This document shows positions 58,213-64,000 of a stretch of 64,000 bases of DNA, piece after piece. A program made the position numbers and the translations under genes. The first letter of the stretch is position 1. Each line of letters opens with the position of its first letter. This DNA is from SIG437 sp045576235 (GTDB lineage: Bacteria; Bacillota; Clostridia; UBA1381; UBA9506), in assembly GCA_045576235.1 (NCBI GenBank), contig JAZNGA010000004.1:1-64000 (forward strand). The letters are read 5' to 3'. The notes under the pieces were generated by a model. It was given only the letters and a program-made list of their open reading frames with translations. It searched no databases and was not told the DNA's origin.

Positions 58213-59280
58213 GTGTTTGAGTTTGATAACGATGGTGCAAGGGTTGCACAGATTAAAGTAATAGGTGTCGGCGGCGGCGGTAATAACGCTGTCAACAGAA
58301 TGATTGATTATGGTCTTAAGGGCGTTGATTTCTTAGCAATTAACACAGATAAGCAGGCTCTTTCAAGGTCTCAGGCGACGCAGAAAATTCAGATTGGTGA
58401 AAAGCTCACAAAAGGTCTTGGAGCAGGCGCAAATCCTGAGGTTGGTCAGAAAGCGGCTGAAGAAAGCAACGAAGAAATCGCTCAGGCAATTGCTGGCTGC
58501 GACATGGTTTTTGTCACAGCAGGTATGGGCGGCGGAACAGGAACAGGTGCTGCTCCTGCTGTTGCGGCTATCGCAAGAGAAATGGGCATTTTGACAGTTG
58601 GTATTGTCACAAAGCCTTTCGCGTTTGAAGGAAAACAGAGAATGAAGCGTGCTGAAGAAGGCATCGCAGCTTTAAAAGATTCTGTTGACTCACTCGTGAC
58701 TATTCCTAACGACAGACTTTTGCAGGTTTCAAACCAGCACACAACATTAACAGACGCATTTAAGATGGCTGACGATGTTTTAAGACAGGGAGTTCAGGGT
58801 ATTTCAGACCTCATTTCAGGTCAGGGATATATTAACCTTGACTTTGCCGATGTTGTGACAATTATGAAAAACACAGGTATCGCTCATATGGGCGTTGGAC
58901 GAGCTTCAGGCGAAAAGAGAGCAGAGGAAGCTGTTAAGGCTGCAATCCAGAGTCCGCTTCTTGAAACATCAATCGACGGTGCTCGCGGCGTGCTCATCAA
59001 TGTCACAGGCGGCGCTGACCTTGGTATTTTTGAAATCAACAGTGCTGCAGAATATGTTGCAGAAGCAGCTGATCCAAATGCAAACATCATCTTTGGTTCA
59101 ACAATTGATGAGTCCCTTAAAGATGAGGTTATCATCACAGTTATTGCGACTGGCTTTGAAGGCGTTCAGGGAAAGGGCATCGGCCAGTTTAAAGATGTTG
59201 TTTTCGGTGGCGGAAGCTCATCGAAAAAAGCATCTGACATTGGGAATTGCGATGTAGAGCTTCCCGAATGGATGAAATAA
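58213..59280 (+). CDS. ftsZ: Cell division GTPase FtsZ
   Basis: This 355-residue tubulin homologue polymerises into the Z ring. It has the N-terminal IKVIGVGGGGNNAVNRMI, the tubulin signature GMGGGTGTGAAP and the T7-loop NLDFADV. The C-terminal linker is short (about 25 residues), ending DVELPEWMK, a candidate binding tail for partners. The start is GTG 58213 with AAAGAGGAGG ten bases upstream; a TTG at 58177 has no ribosome-binding site. It is the last gene of the cluster, followed by a terminator. The usual membrane tether FtsA is not adjacent. Confidence 0.97.
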   Translation: MFEFDNDGARVAQIKVIGVGGGGNNAVNRMIDYGLKGVDFLAINTDKQALSRSQATQKIQIGEKLTKGLGAGANPEVGQKAAEESNEEIAQAIAGCDMVFVTAGMGGGTGTGAAPAVAAIAREMGILTVGIVTKPFAFEGKQRMKRAEEGIAALKDSVDSLVTIPNDRLLQVSNQHTTLTDAFKMADDVLRQGVQGISDLISGQGYINLDFADVVTIMKNTGIAHMGVGRASGEKRAEEAVKAAIQSPLLETSIDGARGVLINVTGGADLGIFEINSAAEYVAEAADPNANIIFGSTIDESLKDEVIITVIATGFEGVQGKGIGQFKDVVFGGGSSSKKASDIGNCDVELPEWMK

Positions 59281-59303
59281 TTTACATAACTAAGCTGTAA
59301 AGC

Positions 59304-59335
59304 AGGGGCAGACCGAAGGTGCTGCCCCGTTTTTA
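59304..59335 (+). terminator. Intrinsic terminator after ftsZ
   Basis: GGGGCAG pairs with CTGCCCC, with inner ACC/GGT pairs, followed by GTTTTTAT. Confidence 0.88.
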
Positions 59336-59380
59336 TATCAAATGCTTTGATTAAAAAGATTGAAATTCCGGAGGTTTTTT

Positions 59381-59866
59381 ATGAACCTTGAAAACCAGAA
59401 AAAGCAAAAGAACAAGCTTTTAATTGTTTTTCTCTCTGTGTATATTGTCTGCATCGTGGCATTTATTTTCTCAAACTCCATAACGGGAGCTAAAGCTTCT
59501 GCAGCAAAAAGCAGATTTGTTGCAGAAAAACTCCAAGCCATAGTTGACGCGGATAGCAAAAGCCTAACAGTAAATTTCCACAGAATAGTCAGAAAAACAG
59601 CACACATTGCAGAATTTTCATTGCTTGGGACGGGACTTGGCGGCTTGTTTTATGCTATTTATCTGTCATGTGGGAAAAAATATGTAAGCATTTTGCTTCT
59701 CGTTGGAATTTTCGTTGGAATTTTTGATGAATTCATTCAGGAGTTTAATTCAAGAAAAAGTCTTGCAAGTGATGTTTTAATTGATTTTGGCGGAATTCTG
59801 ATTGGTTTTTTTGTGGTTCTTTTGGCTATATTCTTAATTAATAAAATAAAAAAGAGAAGACAATAA
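59381..59866 (+). CDS. VanZ family membrane protein
   Basis: This 161-residue protein has four membrane segments and the VanZ core: FIFSNSITG near the first helix, VRKTAHIAEFSLLGTGLGGLF, IFDEFIQEFNSRKSLASDVLID and a C-terminal helix. VanZ-like proteins are linked to teicoplanin tolerance in enterococci, but most homologues have no known function. ATG 59381 was chosen because CCGGAGG sits 8 bases upstream. It lies 40 bases before fucU and may share its transcript. Confidence 0.87.
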   Translation: MNLENQKKQKNKLLIVFLSVYIVCIVAFIFSNSITGAKASAAKSRFVAEKLQAIVDADSKSLTVNFHRIVRKTAHIAEFSLLGTGLGGLFYAIYLSCGKKYVSILLLVGIFVGIFDEFIQEFNSRKSLASDVLIDFGGILIGFFVVLLAIFLINKIKKRRQ

Positions 59867-59906
59867 TAAAAATAAATTTAAAAATTCATTATAGGAGAGA
59901 TTTGTT

Positions 59907-60347
59907 ATGTTAAACGGAATGAGTAAGATTTTGACGGGAGACCTTTTAAAGCTTTTGTGCGATATGGGGCACGGTGATGAGATAATTATTGCTGATGCAA
60001 ATTTTCCTGCAGATTCAATAGCAACGAAGCTGATTCGTCTTCCGGGGCTTGATGTTTCAACTGTGCTTGAGGCAATAAAGCCGATTTTCCCTGTTGATGT
60101 GAAATATTCTGAAAAGCCTGCCGCTGTTATGGATATGACAGATTCTGACAAGGCATCGGGAATGAAGGACCCTGAAACATGGAGCGACTTTGAAGGCATT
60201 TTAAAAACAGAATATCCTGACCTAGAAATGGGCAAGCTCGAAAGATTTGAGTTCTATGAAAGAGCTAAGAAAGCCTATGCAGTCATTCAGACAGGCGAAG
60301 AAAGAATCTATGGAAACCTTCTGCTCGTTAAGGGCGTTGTGCTTTAA
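59907..60347 (+). CDS. fucU: L-fucose mutarotase (RbsD/FucU family)
   Basis: This 146-residue protein matches the FucU branch: MLNGMSKILTGDLLKLLCDMGHGDEI, then DANFPADS (His and Asp of the active site), and the C-terminal YAVIQTGEERIYGNLLLVKGVV. It interconverts the alpha and beta anomers of L-fucose, feeding either isomerase or kinase. ATG 59907 follows TAGGAGAG. The gene is upstream of a glycosyltransferase and a fucokinase, which supports the fucose assignment over ribose. Confidence 0.9.
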   Translation: MLNGMSKILTGDLLKLLCDMGHGDEIIIADANFPADSIATKLIRLPGLDVSTVLEAIKPIFPVDVKYSEKPAAVMDMTDSDKASGMKDPETWSDFEGILKTEYPDLEMGKLERFEFYERAKKAYAVIQTGEERIYGNLLLVKGVVL

Positions 60348-60443
60348 GGCTTAGTCAAACGCTTTATCAGTTTTTTATGTTTTTTTGCGATTTAAGACAG
60401 AAAAAAGATTGATAACTATGGGATTGAAATGAGGGGGATGAAA

Positions 60444-61688
60444 ATGAAGATTCTGATGCTAAAGGCTTATTATGAGCCTGAAAGAATTGCAAGCAGCCAC
60501 CTTGCAAAAGACATGAGACAGGCATATGTTGATGCAGGAGATATAGAGGTCGAAGTTTATGCACCATATCCCACAAGAGGAATCTCTGATGAGATAAGGA
60601 AAGAATATAGCACGGTTAAAAGACACGAGGTTTTAGACGGGGGAAAGAGAGTGATTCATCGTTTTCCTCTGTTTCGGGAGCCTAAAAACAGTCTTTTGCG
60701 CGCCTTAAGATATACTTTGAGTATCATCATACAGACATTTTGTGGTCTGAAAGCAAAAAATGCTGATGTGCTCTACATCGGCAGCACTCCACCCATAAAT
60801 GGAATTATGATGGCAGTTTTAAAAATTTTTAAAAAGATTAAAATTGTCTATAGTTTGCAGGATATTTTTCCTGAGTCTCTTGTCTTTGCAGGTATTACAA
60901 AAAAAGGAACATTACTTTGGAAAATCGGAAGATTGATTGAAAATATAACATATAGGGCTTCCGACAAAATTATTGTAATTTCCGAAGATTTCAAGAAAAA
61001 TATTATGAAAAAAGGTGTGCCTGAGGAAAAAATAGAGGTCATTTACAACTGGATTAACGAAGAAGAGGTTATAAATGTTGATCGTGAAAATAATAAGTTA
61101 TTTGATAAATATAATATAGACAGAAATAAGTTTTACATATGTTATAGCGGCAATATAGGCTATTCTCAAAACATAGAGATGCTGACAGATGTCGCAAAAG
61201 AACTTGAATCGATTAAAGATATTGGATTTGTCATAATTGGGGAAGGCGCTTGTAAAGAGAAGCTTCTTAAGATTATCGAAGAAAAACAGGTGAAAAACAT
61301 AACTGTTCTGCCATTTCAGGATTATGAGGACATCTCTTATGTCTTTAGTCTCGGTGATGTAGGTCTCGTCATATCGAAGAAAGGAATAGGAAACAATTCT
61401 GTGCCAAGCAAAACATGGAGCATTATGTCTGCGGAGCGTCCTGTTCTTGCTTCGTTTGATAAGGGTAGCGAGTTTGACTCGGTTATAACAGAAAACAACT
61501 GTGGCATCTGCGTTGAAGCCGATGACAAGGATGCACTCATAGATGCTATTATGCATATGTTTGAAAACAGAGAAGAAATTAAAGAAATGGGACAAAATGG
61601 AAGAAAATTTATTCTTAAAAATCTGACGAAGGAAATTGGAACGGGCAAAATAATTTCTGCCTTGAGAGAGGTATGTTCACAGAAATAG
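60444..61688 (+). CDS. GT4 family glycosyltransferase (WbuB-like)
   Basis: This 414-residue GT-B enzyme has an N-terminal half beginning MKILMLKAYYEPERIASSHL with the SLQDIFPESLVFAG motif typical of the WbuB group of surface-polysaccharide transferases, and a C-terminal donor domain (YSGNIGYSQNIEML, then IIGEGACKEKL and SVPSKTWSIMSAERPVLASF). WbuB of E. coli is an L-fucosamine transferase, so a fucose-type donor would suit its place between fucU and the GDP-fucose-making enzyme, but donor specificity cannot be read directly. ATG 60444 is 6 bases from GAGGGGG; ATG 60429 and 60438 are upstream alternatives. Confidence 0.82.
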   Translation: MKILMLKAYYEPERIASSHLAKDMRQAYVDAGDIEVEVYAPYPTRGISDEIRKEYSTVKRHEVLDGGKRVIHRFPLFREPKNSLLRALRYTLSIIIQTFCGLKAKNADVLYIGSTPPINGIMMAVLKIFKKIKIVYSLQDIFPESLVFAGITKKGTLLWKIGRLIENITYRASDKIIVISEDFKKNIMKKGVPEEKIEVIYNWINEEEVINVDRENNKLFDKYNIDRNKFYICYSGNIGYSQNIEMLTDVAKELESIKDIGFVIIGEGACKEKLLKIIEEKQVKNITVLPFQDYEDISYVFSLGDVGLVISKKGIGNNSVPSKTWSIMSAERPVLASFDKGSEFDSVITENNCGICVEADDKDALIDAIMHMFENREEIKEMGQNGRKFILKNLTKEIGTGKIISALREVCSQK

Positions 61689-61708
61689 TGCCTTATAGGA
61701 GATAGTAT

Positions 61709-64000
61709 ATGAAAAAACTTACATCACTTTTTCTTTCACAATCTTATCAGGACACATGGGATAGCTACAATCGTCTTTTAACAAAAGACGATTTTGCTGG
61801 TTGGGATTACATTGTTTTGACTGCTTCAAATGATCAACAGGCAGACGGCTTTTATGCCCAACTCAAAGAGAGAGAAGAGGCGGGCTTTTTGCCTTTGAAA
61901 ACTCATTTCGCTGTTATTGCTGACCCGGACGGGAAACGCGTGGGAAGCGGCGGTGCGACCCTTGGCGTGTTAAAATATATTGCAGAAAGAGAAGGAAAAG
62001 AAGATTTTTCAAATCTGCGCATTTTAGTTATCCATTCAGGTGGTGACAGCAAAAGAGTTCCGCAATATTCCGCGTTAGGTAAGCTTTTTTCACCTGTGCC
62101 TCACAAATTTCCAAATGGAAGATCCTCAACAATTTTTGATGAATGTATGATTGCGATGGCATCTGTTCCCGGTAGAATCGGAGAGGGAATGGTTTTGCTT
62201 TCGGGTGATGTTCTTCTGCTTTTCAATCCACTATTGATTGATTTTTCGGGAAGAGATGCTGCGGCGATTTCCTTTAAGGAGAATGTGGCAACAGGGAAGA
62301 ACCACGGAGTTTTCCTGAACGATGAAAACGGATTTGTCAAGAGATTTCTCCATAAGCAGACGGAAGAGTCATTAAGGCAGTGCGGAGCAGTGAATGAAAA
62401 CGGTTGCGTTGACATAGACACAGGCGCGGTGATTTTTCCTAAAGATATGTTAAAGGCTCTTTTTGAGCTGATTTCTACTGGTGGCAAATTTGACGAAAAA
62501 AAATATGATGAATATGTAAATGATAAGGTCAGACTTTCACTCTATGGAGATTTTTTATATCCTCTTGCTGAGGAATCGACGCTTGAAGCTTTCTATAATG
62601 AAAAGCCTGAAGGAGAGTTTTGTCCCGAACTGAATGAAGCAAGAAAAAATCTCTGGAAAGTGCTCTCCCCCTTTAAAATGAAGCTTCTTCGTTTTACTCC
62701 GTCGAAGTTTGTTCATTTTGGCACAACAAAGGAAATTTTAAAGCTGATGAACGAGGAAATTGAAGCATATAGTCACCTTGGATGGAACAAAAAGGTGGGT
62801 AGCAGCATCGAAGGCGAAACATCAGGCTATAACAGTGTTCTGTCAGAGGATGCGATAATAGGTGAAAATTGCTATGTTGAGGTTAGTTATGTTCACAATA
62901 AAGCAAAAATCGGAAACAATGCATTGCTTTCCTACATTGATGTTTATGATGAAGCCATCCCTGATGATGTTGTTGTTCATGGTCTGAAGCAAAAGGATGG
63001 AACCTTTGTTGTCAGAATATATGGAGTAGATGATAATCCAAAAGCTTCTTTAGAAGGCGGGGCAACTCTTTTTGGAGTTTCTCTTTCAGATTTTATGAAA
63101 AAAAATGAAATCAGAGAGGCAGATTTATGGCGAGGTGAAAGCCACACGCTATGGGAAGCAAAGCTTTTCCCCGAATGTGCTACAATCAGAGAGGCTTTGC
63201 GCGCCTCACTTGAGCTTTATGAAATTGTGTGTTTGGGGGCAAACAACAAAAAATGGTTATCAAAAAAAAGAAAAAGTCTCTGCTCGGGCTTTAATGATGC
63301 TGATTCCGATGCAATCATTTCATGGAACAAACGAATGCAGGAATTAGTGAAAATGGACGAGATTTTAAAAGCTATAACAAATGGGAAACCTGCATCAGTC
63401 GCGGCTCTTGGCTTTGGGGCTGACAAACTGACTTCCGTTCAGGAGAAATGGTTGGTGGATAGACTTTCAGAGGCTGATCATAGGTGCAAGATGAGGCTTC
63501 ATTATTATATTGGAAAAGCTTTGGGAGGAACAGAGGGAGACAAGCATATTGCAAAATGTTTTAAAACAATCAGAGAGACAATACTTGAAACAGCTCTTAA
63601 AGAAATAAAATATAATGATAAATGTAAAATTTTGATGGATAAACATTCAGTCAACCTTCCGCTGCGAGTGAATTTTGGTGGTGGTTGGAGTGATACACCT
63701 CCATATTGCAATGAAAACGGAGGAACGGTTTTGAATGCTTCGATTTTGATTAATGGTGAGAAGCCTGTTGAAGTCACGCTTGAAAGAATTGACGAAAATA
63801 AAATTGTTTTTGAAAGTCGCGATATGGATGTTTATGGCGAATTTGATGAGATAGAAACGCTTCAGAAGACGGGAGATCCTTATGATACATTTGCGCTTCA
63901 GAAGGCAGCGCTCCTTGCCTGCGGAATAATTCCTCAAGCAGGCGGTGACCTTCGGGAAATCCTTACAAGGCTTGGTGGCGGATTTATTATGCGTTCGGAG
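61709..64000 (+). CDS. fkp: Bifunctional fucokinase/fucose-1-phosphate guanylyltransferase (3'-truncated by window)
   Basis: The frame is open from ATG 61709 to the window edge (764 codons); full-length FKP is about 950 residues. The N-terminal pyrophosphorylase part shows VGSGGATLGVL (~79-89), HSGGDSKRVPQYSALGK (~109-125) and NHGVFLNDENGFVKRFLHKQ. The C-terminal part begins near residue 650 with LPLRVNFGGGWSDTPPY, the GHMP-kinase entry motif of L-fucokinases. The enzyme phosphorylates L-fucose and makes GDP-L-fucose. It is best known from Bacteroides fragilis, where it decorates surface glycans. It lies 20 bases after the glycosyltransferase, with AGGAGA upstream of the start. Confidence 0.93.
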   Translation, partial: MKKLTSLFLSQSYQDTWDSYNRLLTKDDFAGWDYIVLTASNDQQADGFYAQLKEREEAGFLPLKTHFAVIADPDGKRVGSGGATLGVLKYIAEREGKEDFSNLRILVIHSGGDSKRVPQYSALGKLFSPVPHKFPNGRSSTIFDECMIAMASVPGRIGEGMVLLSGDVLLLFNPLLIDFSGRDAAAISFKENVATGKNHGVFLNDENGFVKRFLHKQTEESLRQCGAVNENGCVDIDTGAVIFPKDMLKALFELISTGGKFDEKKYDEYVNDKVRLSLYGDFLYPLAEESTLEAFYNEKPEGEFCPELNEARKNLWKVLSPFKMKLLRFTPSKFVHFGTTKEILKLMNEEIEAYSHLGWNKKVGSSIEGETSGYNSVLSEDAIIGENCYVEVSYVHNKAKIGNNALLSYIDVYDEAIPDDVVVHGLKQKDGTFVVRIYGVDDNPKASLEGGATLFGVSLSDFMKKNEIREADLWRGESHTLWEAKLFPECATIREALRASLELYEIVCLGANNKKWLSKKRKSLCSGFNDADSDAIISWNKRMQELVKMDEILKAITNGKPASVAALGFGADKLTSVQEKWLVDRLSEADHRCKMRLHYYIGKALGGTEGDKHIAKCFKTIRETILETALKEIKYNDKCKILMDKHSVNLPLRVNFGGGWSDTPPYCNENGGTVLNASILINGEKPVEVTLERIDENKIVFESRDMDVYGEFDEIETLQKTGDPYDTFALQKAALLACGIIPQAGGDLREILTRLGGGFIMRSE

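Overview
The window looks like the chromosome of an anaerobic, endospore-lineage member of the Clostridia (Firmicutes). The evidence is A/T-rich DNA with strong Shine-Dalgarno sites and sigma-A promoters; sporulation genes (spoVAD, a SipL-like DUF3794/LysM protein, bofA); [FeFe]-hydrogenase maturation genes (hydE, hydG, hydF); an S-layer-homology protein; a meso-DAP-type MurE; and a Gram-positive dcw cluster. The family cannot be fixed from the sequence. A gut or other glycan-rich niche is an inference from the secreted CBM-like protein and the fucose salvage genes.

Layout. 1-6.9 kb: accessory DNA with the tail of a sugar ABC permease, an acyltransferase/DUF6320 pair, an AlkD-like repair protein, a small esterase, a GNAT enzyme, an AraC regulator and a CBS protein. 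Two gene remnants and copies of a small intergenic repeat are scattered among them. 6.9-17.8 kb: tRNA-Arg(TCG), a GT4 glycolipid-type glycosyltransferase, a 933-residue TIR-MORN fusion, an S-layer-homology protein preceded by a coupled 38-codon ORF, a DUF5662 gene, and a secreted CBM-like repeat protein whose frame continues 36 codons beyond its stop. 17.8-23.3 kb: orphan spoVAD, then pyrC-pyrK-pyrD-pyrF and a hemolysin III homologue. 23.3-31.9 kb (minus strand): a TM1266-type regulator with hydE-hydG-hydF behind an attenuator-like leader, the SipL-like gene, and trkA-trkH. 32.0-38.7 kb: complete F-type ATP synthase operon atpIBEFHAGDC. 38.7-43.1 kb: a 23-bp tandem repeat, a TAXI-type TRAP transporter and a 2-hydroxyacid dehydrogenase. 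43.3-43.9 kb: bofA and DUF2508 (minus strand). 44.1-59.3 kb: dcw cluster mraZ-rsmH-ftsL-PBP-murE-murF-mraY-ftsW-murG-murA-ftsQ-DUF881-sbp-ftsZ, without murD, murB or ftsA. 59.4-64 kb: a VanZ-like gene, then fucU, a GT4 glycosyltransferase and a bifunctional fucokinase/GDP-fucose pyrophosphorylase cut by the window end.

How the genes fit together. The ATP synthase c subunit has two carboxylates in its ion site plus the Na+ signature, which suggests a sodium-coupled rotor; TRAP transporters are usually Na+-driven too. FucU and FKP make a fucose-salvage route to GDP-fucose, and the glycosyltransferase between them is a plausible user of it. The most unusual items are the TIR-MORN fusion, the hyd-operon leader with competing terminator and antiterminator pairings, the two-carboxylate c subunit, the fucose-salvage operon, and the small ORF coupled to the S-layer-type gene. 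No CRISPR array, insertion sequence, prophage or rRNA gene was seen.
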